Positions 1 to 11,460 of a DNA stretch of 64,000 nt are shown here, one piece after another. Under the pieces are notes generated by a model. The model did not search any database, was not told where the DNA came from, and saw only the letters and a list, made by a program, of their open reading frames with translations. Made by a program: the position numbers and the translations under genes. Position 1 is the first letter of the stretch; each line of letters starts with the position of its first letter. Origin of the DNA: Pycnopodia helianthoides (Eukaryota > Echinodermata > Asteroidea > Forcipulatida > Asteriidae); assembly GCA_032158295.1 (NCBI GenBank), contig CM063246.1:9487608-9551607 (forward strand). The letters are read 5' to 3'.

Positions 1-599
1 AACTACAACTCCCTTGGTAAATCATCCCCTCAAATTGATTCATAATGGGGAATTGGGAATTCTTATTATGCCAGCTTCTTCCTCTCTGTGTGGTTTAACT
101 GTCTGTCTTCTTTTCTTTTTTGGTCATGCGGAACCATTTAATCGTGTCGCATTTAAAGATGCAAAATATACAAACAATTTTGTGTCAGCTCAATAAGATA
201 ATATGATCAGCAGTGTCTACTTATAAAATTTAATGAGAAGGTAATCTTAACAGCAGCACAAGTTGAGAGTCAATGGGGAAGTTTTCTTTTGTGACCTGCT
301 TTGTGTTTTATTTCCTGATATTAAATAATAATGTACGAAAATAACAGCGTTAAACAGTGATACCCTCACCCATAAGACTCTGCAACAGTAAACAACTCAG
401 CCAACCTGACCACCTGTGCTGTTTTAGGGGGCATTTAAGTTTTTTCTCCTAAATAGAGAATGAAAGTTTATATGTCACCAAAATGCAGCTGCACCCTCTT
501 CAGAAATGTGCAGGAAGAACTGCCTTGTTGGATATGAAGTTCCTCATACCCTACGTGATTGATTGCTTGATTGATTGAGTTTCATTCTGATAAATATGA
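1..599. other. Non-coding, nothing recognised
   Basis: AT-rich sequence with short chance reading frames only. None shows residue conservation or splice-site framing that I can recognise. It could be intron or intergenic DNA. Confidence 0.5.
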
Positions 600-830
600 C
601 AAGTTTACCTAGTCAGTTTATTACTTGAAATATTACAACAAGAATAAACACAAGAGCAGCCCTGGAATTTCATTTTCGGAGAGGGAAAGGCCAGTTTCAT
701 TTTGCAAAGGGCACTTCCATTGGTTAGAGTCGATGGGGCACCAAGGCCAAGACGAGGGCAACAGAGACCATGGCCTCCGTGTGATTCCAGGCCTGCATCA
801 ACAGTGCTTTTAATCAACCTACCAAGGTAG
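600..830 (+). repeat. Dispersed repeat E, copy 1
   Basis: About 200 bp that recurs in diverged form at 43080-43295. Shared landmarks in the same order are a segment ending TTTCATTTTGCAA, then CCAAGGCCAAGAC, then GGGCAACAGAG, then ATTCCAGGCCTG. The class is unknown. It has no coding potential and no clear terminal repeats. Confidence 0.65.
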
Positions 831-2470
831 CATGAAACCCAACCGCCATCTCGCTTTGCAATGGCCTGCTGATCAAGTGCTTAGCACCCAAGGACCTGTC
901 CAAATTCCACAGCTGGCTAGTTTAGTGTTGAAAAGCGTCCTTGTTTAATATGAAATACGGATTTGTAAAAAAGCTGGTGGACTAGTGAGACAACCAGCTA
1001 ATTGGTTCTGTTATACGAACAAATTAAGGGCAAACTAATCCGGCCAACAAGGCCAGCATGTGTGGCTCCTTTGCAGTGGCCTGCTTACACATTTTTTCAG
1101 TATTTCTGCAAAGTGACCTTTGATTTGTGGTGAACTCCACCAAACCCCGTGGCAAATTCTGTTTTGAGTTACTCTCGGATGGAATGCGCTCGTTCTTTGC
1201 AGCGCGCATTCTGATTGTTAAACCTTCTCCAGAAAACGGAAAAACAAGATAGTACAGTCACTTGCAATATCCTGTTATCAAATCATTGTGTCACATGCGT
1301 TCATATCTGCTGCAATGCCCACAGCTTTTGTTACTTCCGGCTCCAAAGCTGGCCTACGAATGTGTGTGTGTAATTTGACCAAATATTTTCAGCCGCTTCG
1401 TCGTTTCAAAAGCATTTCTCATGACAGAAACTTTTAATTCTGAGAAGACCTTATAAAATTATAGTCTTTGGAGAACATATGTGGACAGCTGAGTCCAAAT
1501 TATTCAACTTCTCTTGCGTAAAAATCATCAAAGAGAAACTCTTATGGGCTTTTGGTAATCAGTGGAGCAAGTTTGGAATTACGCCTAATACACCACTGCA
1601 AGATACCAAATAAAGGTTGTGTGCTTGGTGGATATTTTATTTTTAATGTGACTAAAGCACTTGCATCAGGGAAAAAAGGAAACTCTTTGATAGGAACCTG
1701 GCAATCGTAAAAATCCACAAATGTTCTCTGTGAGTGTAAGAACTAAAGCTGTTTGTATAACACTGTCCTATTCATGTCAGGTCTGTCCAACAGCAATTAA
1801 AGTAACTGGTTCTCAAGACCAAACAGATTAATTAGATATTTTGTACCGTACCAGCCTCAGTTTGAACACATTGACTTGAATGGGGGACAAAAAAACAAGA
1901 TGGCTGCTTGGTGAGAACAAAATTGCTTCTGCCTCGAACGGCCCTTGAAGATAGCATCATTCCTTAATTTGTGCACAAGGACATAATTGTGTTGTGACCA
2001 CTCAGCAGTATTTGACCCCTTTGATCAGGCTAGCTACACCTGCTGGTGTGGAGGCTTCACTCCTCAGCACCAATCAGTCATGGCACTATTATCACCCAAG
2101 CGACGACCGACCGACCGGGGGCATAGAGCTTGGGCCTCATAAGCTGGGATACATTGCTTCATAGATAGAGCAGCCAAGCTTTACCATTGCTATACCTGTT
2201 CGAAACTTATCAGTCTTCGGCCCGGGCTGGCTGTACATATGTGCATACAGTTACATCTTGGCGTAGTTGTTGTATTATATACACATCAAATTATAGTACA
2301 TTGTTTTATTGTCTTCTTTCCTTTCCAAAACAATTATTTCACAGTTTTTGTCAGGAGAACTACATTTTGTCTGGCCTATTTTTAAAAAACAGTGCAGATT
2401 TGAGATGAACATTACTCCTTTTGATTAAAATGTAACTGATACAATCATATCATCCTTTGAAACAGCAAGA
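831..2470. other. Non-coding, nothing recognised
   Basis: About 1.6 kb without a supportable exon. A short motif run of repeated GACC occurs near 2105 (CGACCGACCGACC). Nothing else stands out. Confidence 0.45.
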
Positions 2471-2475
2471 GCCTC

Positions 2476-2810
2476 TGCATAGTTTGGTGGTGTAACTAAG
2501 GACGGGGGGGATTAATGACTGTGCTCCTTCCCCCCCCCCCCACTCCCCATTTGAAATCTGGACTTTTGAGATTTAAGATTACCCGATTAAAATGTTACAT
2601 TTTATGAGCTTTTATGTAGTACTTTCAGTGTTTTTATAACTATTTACATGTAAAGAGAGTGCTGAAATATGGCTTGTTTTTGAAAAATACAAACAGAAAA
2701 TACAGTTTTAATTGGCCAGAAGTGTGTCCCCCCCCCCCTCTAGAAAAAGTGATGTGCCCCCTAAAGTACCCTAGTTTTGGCACTGGCTTAGTTTCTTCAC
2801 CTGAAGACGA
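2476..2810 (+). repeat. Poly-C-containing dispersed repeat, copy 1
   Basis: A diverged copy of the sequence at 46862-47250. Both begin near a GTGGT(G/A)..AACT segment and contain two C-rich runs. Both carry GAAATCT(G/T)GACTT followed by TGAGATT, then CAGTTTTAA(A)TTGCCAGAAGTG(T/C)..CCCC, and end with a CCCC(T/C)..AGTTT(T/C) segment. No protein is encoded. The C-runs are part of the element rather than independent microsatellites. Confidence 0.6.
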
Positions 2811-2875
2811 GCAGAGTTCGAAACATCCAGACTGCACTGACTCTTCTCAACCAGCATTTCTCCTGAAAGAGAGTT

Positions 2876-3196
2876 GTATAGACCTTTCCATTGTTGATAA
2901 ACAATCCGCGCTGGTTGGCATGGAAGGCCGAATGTTAGCAAAACACTCAATCGTGTTAATAGATGTTTCAACAAAATTTTTACATTTTCTGCAAACTTTC
3001 AACTAAGTAAAGTACCTCTCATGATTGGTTGCTTTGTTTCCAAAAAATTCAACACTATTTTTGAATATTTGTGTAACATTGTTAAAAACTGTGGCGATCT
3101 GTTTTTGTTTTGCATTTATGGCTTTCCATAGTTTTCCGACCTCGTTGGCAAAAACTTGGGCTGTGACGTTGCATACTCCAATAGAAAGGTCTATAC
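2876..3196. mobile_element. MITE with TATAGACCTTTC ends
   Basis: A segment of about 320 bp bounded by TATAGACCTTTCCA at the left and its inverse, GAAAGGTCTATA, at the right. It carries no transposase. The interior holds sub-terminal inverted matches around a CGNNNTTGGC(A/T) motif. I infer a non-autonomous DNA transposon. The ends resemble those of the element at 3887-4115, so the two may be relatives. Confidence 0.6.
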
Positions 3197-3886
3197 ATGG
3201 TTGTACCATGGAGGTAGAATTCGGTTGTGCCCGCATGTTTACTAACTATAGTTTTTCTTACAAGGACCTTACCGTTGCCTTTTCCATGAGGAGTACAATA
3301 ATGTATTAATCTGGTTGGGGCTGTTCATTTCAATTACTTTGAAGATGCTTTTAAAGTTAATAATTCTACAACAGTTCATGAATTACAGCGGGGATAAACA
3401 CAAAAGTTATCTCAAGCAGATTTGAGGTGCTCATGCAGAGCTCTTGAAAAAAAGAAGTAAAGTTGCTCTAGTTGTTTGTTCATAAGCACCTCTCTCCGAT
3501 GAAATTAGCTGCTGTGGAAAGCTTTGATTTCAATTTGCTCCACCCTCAACCTTTTCCTCTCAAAAAGTGCTCCGAGCAATGTGTCCTGAATTCAACTATA
3601 TACTGTATAACCACCTCATGCTTAAAACCAGACTGTGTTACATGCAACCGTAGTATGCAGCGTGCCTTTGGGTCAATCCAGAACCAGGCCAGAGATGATG
3701 ATTGGTCTTTTACTGTGTCAACAGGATAATCCCTGGCCTAAGGGGGATGAGTTTCTAACCAGGACAGATGCGGTTTCCAGCTGCCTTGATAGGCAGGGAG
3801 TTAGTCCTCCCCCCCCCCCTCAACCAACAACCCCCAACAACTACTTTAGCATACTATCATTAATTGTGTAGAAATGTGGAGGAAAG
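3197..3886. other. Non-coding, nothing recognised
   Basis: A sequence of about 0.7 kb between two MITEs. The 85-residue open frame at 3472-3729 matches no family I know and has no splice-site framing. A poly-C run lies near 3810. Confidence 0.4.
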
Positions 3887-4115
3887 CAATAGACCCTTCC
3901 CATGAAATATGTAAATTACATTTACGCATGCGTACAGACGCTGCTGGTTGGCAAACGCCGTAGAGTTGTGCACAAGGCAGACGCACAAACGCGTGTGCGT
4001 CACGCCACCATCAGTCCCATGCAAAAAGGCGCGATGTTCACTCATTTTGCCAACCAGTAGGGAGAGTGCGCACGCGCGATGTTCAATTTGCATATTTCAT
4101 GGGAAGGGTCTATTG
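3887..4115. mobile_element. MITE with about 30-bp terminal inverted repeats
   Basis: The left end begins CAATAGACCCTTCCCATG and continues GAAATATG(T/C)AAATT. The right end is the inverse, ending CATGGGAAGGGTCTATTG, with one mismatch over about 31 bp. The 229-bp element has no coding capacity. It is CpG-rich inside (ACGCATGCGT, GCACGCGCG), unlike its AT-rich surroundings. The very good match between the arms suggests a fairly recent insertion. Confidence 0.8.
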
Positions 4116-4639
4116 TTCCACAGGAGATTTTGGTTTATTCGTTGTGTCAGTGCAAGAACATTGTACCTCCTAAAATGGCACTTACGTTACGCGCGCGTTT
4201 AGAATTTTCAAAACGTTGTGTCTCGCTTATAACAGCGCAGATGCACAATGTTTTTGCACGGAGATATTTCATAAGAGATAGAACGTTTTTGCACCAACAC
4301 GACGAATTGCATTACCTTTAGTGTATTCTTCGTTTTTTATTGTGCAAAAAGGACTAATTTCTTCCAGCATTTTATATATATATTTTGATTACGCAGGTTG
4401 ACTGTATTATCCTCAATTCAACTGTAGGTAGTTTTTCAAAATTTTCCATTTTCCACCTTCTCTTATTTTCAGTCATTTGTAAAAAGTTACCTACTATCTT
4501 ATTGTTATTTCTTTGGAAGCAATAAATGAAAGGGATTCTGGTGTACTGTTAAATGTTCTTTTAATGGCTTCATAAACAAAATTACAAATCGTTCAAAGCC
4601 CCTTGAATCTAGGGGATGGCCGGATGATGAAGAAGAGAA
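4116..4639. other. Non-coding, nothing recognised
   Basis: AT-rich spacer leading into the satellite array. It has no exon-like segment and no repeat match elsewhere in the window that I noticed. Confidence 0.4.
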
Positions 4640-5862
4640 GAAGGGATTGAAAAAAGACCCAGTCTGCTCAGAGCAGATAGGACTTATAGGACCTTAAAAG
4701 ACCCAGTCTGCTCAGAGCAGAAAGGACTTATAAGACCTAGAAAGACCCAGTCTGCTCAGAGCAGAAAGGACTTGACCTTGAAAGACCAAGTCTGCTCAGA
4801 GCAGAAAGGACTTAGAAAGACCCAGTCTGCTCAGAGAAGAAAGGACTCATGTAAGACCTAGAAAGACCCAGTCAGCTCAGAGCAGTAAGGACTTATAGGA
4901 CCTTAAAAGACCCAGTCTGCTCAGAGCAGAATGGACTTATAAGACCTAGAAAGACCCAGTCTGCTTAGAGCAGAAAGGACTTATAAGACCTAGAAAGACC
5001 CAGTCTGCTCAGAGCAGAAAGGACTTATAAGACCTAGAAAGACCCAGTCTGCTTAGAGCAGAAAGGACTTATAAGACCTAGAAAGACCCAGTCTGCTCAG
5101 AGCAGAAAGGACTTATAAGACCTAGAAAGACCCAGTCTGCTCAGAGCAGAAAGGACTTATAGGACCTTAAAAGACCCAGTCTGCTCAGAGCAGTAAGGAC
5201 TTATATGACCTTAAAAGACCCAGTCTGCTCAGAGCAGAAAGGACTTATAAGACCTAGAAAGACCCAGTCTGCTCAGAGCAGAAAGGACTTATAAGACCTA
5301 GAAAGACCCAGTCTGCTCAGAGCAGAAAGGACTTATAAGACCTAGAAAGACCCAGTCTGCTCAGAGCAGAAAGGACTTATAAGACCTAGAAAGACCCAGT
5401 CTGCTTAGAGCAGAAAGGACTTATAAGACCTAGAAAGACCCAGTCTGCTCAGAGCAGAAAGGACTTATAAGACCTAGAAAGACCCAGTCTGCTCAGAGCA
5501 GAAAGGACTTATAAGACCTAGAAAGACCCAGTCTGCTTAGAGCAGAAAGGACTTATAAGACCTAGAAAGACCCAGTCTGCTCAGAGCAGAAAGGACTTAT
5601 AAGACCTAGAAAGACCCAGTCTGCTCAGAGCAGAAAGGACTTATAAGACCTAGAAAGACCCAGTCTGCTTAGAGCAGAAAGGACTTATAGGACCTTGAAA
5701 GACCCAGTCTGCTCAGAGCAGAAAGGACTTGACCTTGAAAGACTAGTCAGCTCAGAGGAGAAAGGACTTAGAAAGACCCAGTCTGCTCAGAGAAGAAAGG
5801 ACTCATGTAAGACCTAGAAAGACCCAGTCAGCTCAGAGCAGTAAGGACTTAATATAAAAACT
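4640..5862 (+). repeat. 44-bp satellite array, about 27 copies
   Basis: Head-to-tail monomers of 44 bp. The spacing was checked at several CAGTCTGCTC starts, for example 5221 and 5265. Each monomer contains CTGCTCAGAGCAG, a perfect 6-bp inverted repeat around a single A. The monomer is closed by stops in its frames, so it is not coding. Regular alternation of CTGCTCAG and CTGCTTAG variants suggests a higher-order unit in the centre. The variant-rich block near 4774-4899 is nearly repeated at 5731-5850, 957 bp apart, so similar blocks lie close to both ends of the array. Confidence 0.93.
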
Positions 5863-5914
5863 ACTGGAGAAGGACCCAATCAGTTCAGAGCAGAAATAAC
5901 CCCATCGGCATGTC

Positions 5915-5965
5915 TGTCTTGTAAGTCCTTTTGCTCTGAGCTGACTAGGTTTTTCTAGGTCTTAT
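5915..5965 (-). repeat. Inverted satellite monomer beyond the array
   Basis: About 60 bp past the last direct monomer, the sequence GTAAGTCCTTTTGCTCTGAG and the following CTGACTAGGTTTTTCTAGGTCTTA read as the reverse complement of one 44-bp unit. It could pair with any monomer of the array in single-stranded DNA or RNA. Confidence 0.75.
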
Positions 5966-7799
5966 ATTGTTTCTTATATTGGAGCCGACGACGAGACCAT
6001 GTGTGCGTCACTTACATTGTTTATTAGGATCTTGCCTCTCTGCTAAAAAAGTAATTATTTATAGGCCCCTTTCCATTGGTGTTGCACAGAATATTGTTCA
6101 GGGACAGGATGAGGCAGGAGTCGCAAAAACATTGTGGGTGTGATTTACAAAGGTAGCAGCTGCTGTGAATGCAAGTAGGTGAGGCATTGCACAGCAATTA
6201 TCTCTCTCACAAAATCGTGCGGCACTTGTGAGGGGACAGTCACTCGCAAGAGGTCCGTCTGTAAGACCATGGAGGTAGAATACTGTGACAAAATGTATGC
6301 AGCGCCAAAGATAAAGCTTGTTGGCATGTTCTGAGGTGCAGCTCAAATTATTGCTCTGTAAGAATATGAATTGTTTGTTTGTTTGTTTTTTTTGGCTACG
6401 GACTACGTGCTACCATGTGTTGAAGTCTTTAGGAAGTACAGACTGTTTTATTTTGGTCCGTAATCTTTCAAATTTTGCTCTGAAAGAGTATCAAATAAAA
6501 TTATATAGTACACCATTTTAGCGTGAGGTTAGAGACTTGTAACTTTTTCCCAACTTTCAAGAGGTCTCTATCTATTGGAAAATAAGTTCATCGAATCCCT
6601 CAATTTGACCTTGTAACCTCTTCTTTAATAGTTTGTGGCCCTATGTTCATCTGCATTTGATCTGCCTGACATAGTCGTACCATGGACCTCCTTCATGTCC
6701 CTTTTTGTCGTACCTAACCAATGAAGTATTGTATACAGAGATCAACAAGTTAACACCAGCGATTGAAAAATTCCTGCAAGTGTTAAAAAAAAAAAAAAAA
6801 AATCACTTTAAAACCAATTTGACCCGGTCCAAATTGTGTTCCCGTCCACAACTGTGCTCCCTCCCCGGAGAAAAGTGCCCAATAATAAGATTAAATCCTG
6901 AAAATTAATATAAATTGAGGTAGAAGAATAGTTTCCTTGTGTTTACTCAAGGGGGTTACGTCTATGTTTGTGACCCCAAGGGAAATTGGCAAAAGGTTGC
7001 AGTTGTCTGGAATTTGCAGTATATAATCAGATGTTGGACATCAGCCAGTTTACATCAGTTCACTGTGGCGAAAAAAAAACACCCAAATCAAACACAACAA
7101 GCCCTGCAAAGCAAGATTTTTCCTTTAAATTTTCTTAAGGGGGTGATCAGTAATAAAATTGTAAAAAGTTGCGACCAATTCATACTTGAAGCACGATCGT
7201 TCAAGGAAGCAGCAGTGCGCCTTCCATCAAGCAAAAAGAACCACCAGCTCTGTTGTCTGGACTGGTTGCTTGTATAATAGTCATCATTCCCTGAAGCTAT
7301 CCAAGAGGACAAATTTCCCACCTGAGATTAGAGTTAAATCGCTCAGAATGAAATCCATCCAATTCGTTTATGGTGGCTTGCCCGTGGGCCACAGACACCC
7401 ATTCTGGTTTCTGTCATATCTGATGTTGTCCAGCTACTGGGGTGATGACATAGAACACCTGTTCCAGAGACAATTAAAGTACCTTTATTATCATCTGGGT
7501 ATAGCGTCCATACTCCAGGGGCACGCCGCTGTCCAATCAGGGGCCTTTATGCAAAAAAGACAAAAACACCTTTTACATCACACTAATCAACCAATCAGAT
7601 AGAATTTTTAATTGTTTTCGAAGTCGGTGTCTCTCTTGGAGATCAGAGATGTTTGTCTTCTTTGTCTTCAAAAGTTTTGGGTTTATCCCTATACAGCGTT
7701 GACATCATAGCTACTTCCAAAAAGGTTTGTCCAAGTTTAAGAGAATACCTGTTGTTTCTCTTGTACAAAAACTACTCAGTATAGACCATGCAACCTTTG
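5966..7799. other. Non-coding, one long uninterpreted frame
   Basis: The longest open stretch is 7186-7602 (+), 138 codons, with no ATG at its start and no recognisable domain. Composition near 7300-7600 is more balanced than its surroundings, so an exon or a decayed element is possible. I cannot assign it. An A-homopolymer lies near 6785. Confidence 0.35.
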
Positions 7800-8100
7800 T
7801 TTTCAAAACTAGTGTCCTTTTACATTTTACATGCCTTTCTGGCAGGCAAGATACTACACTGGTCATATGGGTAATTTAACATTTCTTGTCAAAATGACCA
7901 CATACATTCAAGAGTTCTAAAAGTAACAGCTAAACAAGTTTTGAGACAATGTACATGCCCCTCTCTTTATATCAAAAGTTGATAAAAAATCAGACAGTGC
8001 AATCGACAGAAAATTTCAGATCATTGCTTTCTTCAAGGAAGGCCAGGCTCTGTGGCTCTTTTGTAAACATGTGATGTCACAGGTCACATGGTCTGTACAA
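7800..8100 (-). repeat. Dispersed repeat D, inverted copy
   Basis: The reverse complement of the family seen at 17060-17400 and 17505-17800. Landmarks are the inverse of CATGTGACCTGTGACATCAC, AGAGCC(A/G)(A/C)AGAGCCTGG, CTCAAAACTTGT and a CCTGCCAG(A/G)AA segment. It is non-coding and its class is unknown. Confidence 0.7.
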
Positions 8101-8514
8101 AACATTCAAATAACAATTGAGTAGAGAGAGTGACTTATGAAGTTTCTCTGGACATTCTCAGGCTATTCTCGGTACTGGTATTTACGTTCTAGAAATAGGT
8201 TTCAGCTCGCAAATCTTCAGTTAATTGTGTCGATCACTACCATTGCTTCCCCTGGGTAATGAACTGAGCAAAGGTCAAATTGATGATTGAGGCAAAATAT
8301 GCACCGCCTGCAAACTGACAAGAATGCAGTGGTCACACAACTGCGTAATGATTCCATCAGCATCCAGACTGTGAGTTCTTGACTGGTTAGTTTCCTTCCT
8401 CCATGTTTATACATAGAGATCAAGGAAACATCTTATAAGTAACACATAATGAACATTTTTTTAATGAGTGTTTACTTTAAGACAAATCTTTCGCAGTTAG
8501 GTGGTGATGTTGGC

Positions 8515-8622
8515 AAAAAGTGAGCAAAGTGGTCACTGAAATTAGCAAGATGGTCACTGAAAATAGCAAAGTGGTCACTGAAATTAGCAAGATGGTCACT
8601 GAAATTAACAAGGTGGTCCGCC
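8515..8622 (+). repeat. 21-bp tandem repeat
   Basis: Five copies of a 21-bp unit resembling AGCAAAGTGGTCACTGAAATT. The unit is a multiple of three, so one frame reads as heptads (SKVVTEI, SKMVTEN, SKVVTEI and so on) with a coiled-coil-like hydrophobic pattern. That frame begins without an ATG and I see no splice framing. I treat it as a minisatellite, with the heptad reading noted. Confidence 0.7.
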
Positions 8623-8929
8623 TCAAGTTTGAATGGGCAGTGGAAATACTGATCACTACCAATAAGAAACAGGCATGTAATTTCTCAGGATTTTTTTTTC
8701 TGATTTCAGGATTTTCTCAAAACCTCCTTGAGCCTTCAAGTTGTTTTGGAAGAATTTAAAGCAGTCACCAAAGGGAGAAGGAAATAGTCCACATTGGTGA
8801 CCAAACCTGTAGTTTTGTAGTCTGAATTGTAACATTCGGGAGGTTCCGGGTCTCAGACGCAATTGCCATTATTCAGAAATTTTTTACATTTGTTCGATCT
8901 CACCCCTGAAGAAAAAGGCACTAATAAAT

Positions 8930-9215
8930 AAGACGCAGTTCTTATATAGCGCTTTATCACGTCCGATGGGCGTCTCAAAGCGCTCAGTATTTTTCTTGCG
9001 AGGTATAATGTGGAGCTACGTTTTGAAGTATGGGACCCTTTTTCCTTTACATAGCACCATGTAATGGTTTACAAGGTGCTGTGGCGCAATATGCAGCCAA
9101 TCAAAGCAGGAACATCGGGGCGAACCCCTTCTCTTGGCGATAAGTGTAACTGGGTTCTTTTATGTGCATTACACAACACACGGGACCTATGGCTTTACGC
9201 CCCCATCCGAAGGAT
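8930..9215 (+). repeat. Dispersed repeat F, copy 1
   Basis: Contains TTATATAGCGCTTTATCACG, then GGCGTCTCAAAGCGCTC, and further on AACTGGGTTCTTTTATGTGC. I recognise this type of sequence from many marine invertebrate genomes as a high-copy non-coding repeat. The segment at 32380-33060 appears to be another member of the same broad family (GGGCGCTTTACAAC, then AGTGCCTTGCTCAAGGACAC). Confidence 0.6.
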
Positions 9216-9756
9216 CATTTTTAACAGTGAGTTAATTAGTGATAACAGTGGAGCCAAGAACCAGACGTAATTAAGCTTTAAAATTTTAAAGAAACATGCT
9301 GGGTGTTGATAATTGGTTGGATGAATAAGAGGTGTGTTTCTAACCACCTATGGGGGAACAGGTCATTGTTACTGTTGTGCTGTTCTTATGAATTAGCCGG
9401 TTTAATACAGTAAAGTGTTGTGAAGTTATTTTTATTTGGTTACACGAGTATACCTGTTTATGTGTGTTGTGGTGTCATTAAGTCGTCAAAAAAAGACTCT
9501 GCTAGGGTCGAAACGCCAGGCCACCAACTATTTTTTGAAGTTACTTTTAATAACTTGTTTTTAGGACCCTTCATTTCTCATCAGTGGCAAATGCTACCAA
9601 AACAGCTCTCTGGAATTGGTGGCGGTTTGTTTTGATTTTTGTTTTATTTCATCACAGTCTTCAGGGATAATTTTATTTCATTTAATAATAATTCTAGTTG
9701 TGAAGCCAAGGACTCTCAGAAAAAAAGTGGATGGCTAAGATTGCCCCATGGGGAGC

Positions 9757-9950
9757 AGACAAGGAAGGAAGTTTTAGTTTTAGATGTGGGAAGAAAACGC
9801 CCAGAGAATCATTCCAGGGAAAACTCACGCAATCAGGTAGGGACTGAAAAACCCAATCCACATAGGGCCTCCGGCGGGGATTCGAACCGGGGTCCCAGAG
9901 GTGGAAGGCGAGGAAAGATACCACTGCGCCAACCTGACCGCCCAAAAGGA
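9757..9950 (-). repeat. tRNA-headed SINE-B, copy 1
   Basis: On the minus strand this reads GGTTCGAATCCC (RNA polymerase III B box), then GTGGATTGGGTTTTTCAGTC, then CCTACCTGATTGCGTGAG and an ACATCTAAAAC tail. The same order occurs at 12445-12625 (-) and 13190-13375 (+). It is a short interspersed element derived from a tRNA-like head. Confidence 0.75.
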
Positions 9951-9954
9951 ATAT

Positions 9955-10130
9955 TGTTTTGGTTTTCCCATTTTACCCCACACCGTTGCGTGGTAAGCAC
10001 TGTGAACTCGGTGCTTTCCCGAGTCCTGTGAAAAAAAGAAGAAAAAAATCCACAGGCAAACAACTTCAATGGGACTCAAACCCATTTACCCCTGTCATTC
10101 TAGAGTGGATGTTTCACTGCTAGAACTTCA
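9955..10130 (-). repeat. tRNA-headed SINE-C, copy 1
   Basis: The minus strand carries a B-box-like GGGTTTGAGTCCCATTG. It is followed by a body with CAGGACTCGGGAAAGCACC, a GTGTGGGGTAAAATGGG segment and AAACC. The body recurs at 10360-10480, 29925-29998, 30085-30245 and 31180-31262. It lies directly beside SINE-B in the same orientation. Confidence 0.7.
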
Positions 10131-10359
10131 AGTTTGCTGCCAATTTAAAGAAACATTCAACCTTGCACTATTGCAGGGGGAGGGGAAGTGTGTGTGTGAC
10201 CCCTTAGCCAGCCCCCTCAAAGAAAAATAAATAAATAAATACATAAATTGAGCCTTGATTGGATAATGAAGCACTCAATCAATTAGAACAATAGCATCCT
10301 GCTTATGATACAGTCGTTTTTGCCAACCAAATAATATCCTTTTCCACCCTCTAAGCACA

Positions 10360-10480
10360 GTTACAGTTGGTTTTGCCCATACACCGATGTGTGTAAAGCA
10401 CTGTATACTCGGTACTTCCTTGAGTTCTGTGAAAGTGAAAAATCCACGGCTGGGATTCGAGTGGATTTCTTTATCCCTGA
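10360..10480 (-). repeat. SINE-C, copy 2 (partial)
   Basis: The minus strand reads CAGAACTCAAGGAAGTACCG, then AGTATACAGTGCTTTACACA, then CATCGGTGTATGGGCAAAAC. The tRNA-like head is mostly lost, with only a GAATCCCAGCCG remnant left. Confidence 0.7.
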
Positions 10481-10579
10481 ACAGTAACTTGCAAATAAAC
10501 GAGGGTCTGATGCTTTGACAATATTGAAGACAAATGTGGTTCGATGCTGGGGGCACAAGTCTTCCATGGAATAGTTGAG

Positions 10580-11460
10580 AACATCGGTAGCCCCCCCCCC
10601 CCCTTCACCACCAACACCAAATGAAATTGCCTTTGACAAATTGGCCTCCATACACCTTGTCCAAAAGAGTATGCCCTTGCTTTGCCCCGAACAATATAGT
10701 CTGGTGGGGGGGGGGGAGGGGGGTTGGGGGGACATACATAACTTCATACCTTCATTGTGACTCCTATAAAATTCAGCGTCATAACATATGTGAACCTTTC
10801 CACTAAGCCAAACAACATCCCAGCCCCAGATAAAACCCACGCTTCCCATATTAATTGCAATATAAATGTGAACTGTTGACCGCTTTAATAAAGCCCAAGA
10901 AATGATTGAATTACTGTCATGTCCCCCCCCCCGCCCTTATAAATGAAGAGACAAGTGTTAGTGTTGACTGTCCATCCCACTGGTAATGCATCCTGCAGGT
11001 GGCGTCTACTAGCAACAACACACCCCCACCCTTCTCCCCCTTTAAAACAAAAACAAGAAAACGAGGAAGATGTCGTTGGCAAACTGCTTTCCATACACCC
11101 TCTCCAAAAGAATATATGCCCTTGCTAAACCCCTGAAGCACTGTGTGTGTGTTGGGGGGGGGGGCTCTCTTTATTCTCACACTTAAAAAATTCAGAGTCA
11201 TAACATGTGTGAATCTTTCCACTGAGCCAAACACCATCCCAACCCCATTAGAAACCCACGCTTTCCATATTTAAATTGCAATATAAATGTGAACTGTTGA
11301 CCATTTTGATAAAGCCTAAGAAATTATTGAGTTATGATCCGGGTCCCCCCCCCCCCTCCAGTAAATGAACGGACAAGTGTTAGTGTTGACTGTCCATCCC
11401 ATTTTGTAATACATCTCGCAGATGGTGTCTACCAGCAGCAGCACACAGCTGGTATGACTA
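10580..11460. repeat. Tandem triplication, about 421-bp period
   Basis: Blocks beginning near 10580, 10921 and 11344 repeat the same content. GACAAGTGTTAGTGTTGACT occurs near 10950 and again 420 bp later, and AATATAAATGTGAACTGTTG occurs near 10860 and 11280. Each unit has a poly-C and a poly-G tract, so one RNA strand could pair with itself. The first and third copies are incomplete. It is not coding. Confidence 0.8.

Noticed and set aside
4640..5862. CRISPR array
   Set aside because: Units are contiguous and nearly identical with no unique spacers. The genome is clearly eukaryotic.
7186..7602. 138-codon plus-strand frame
   Set aside because: It has no ATG start, no recognised motif and no splice framing. 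Long chance frames are expected in 64 kb.
9480..9545. 3' tail of a Penelope-like or LINE element, or a ribozyme
   Set aside because: GTCGAAACG resembles such tails, but I find no complete hammerhead core (CTGATGA with a paired GAAA) and no reverse transcriptase nearby.
10361..10849. 162-codon minus-strand frame
   Set aside because: It runs through poly-C/poly-G tracts and a SINE-C copy. The glycine- and proline-rich parts are homopolymer translations.
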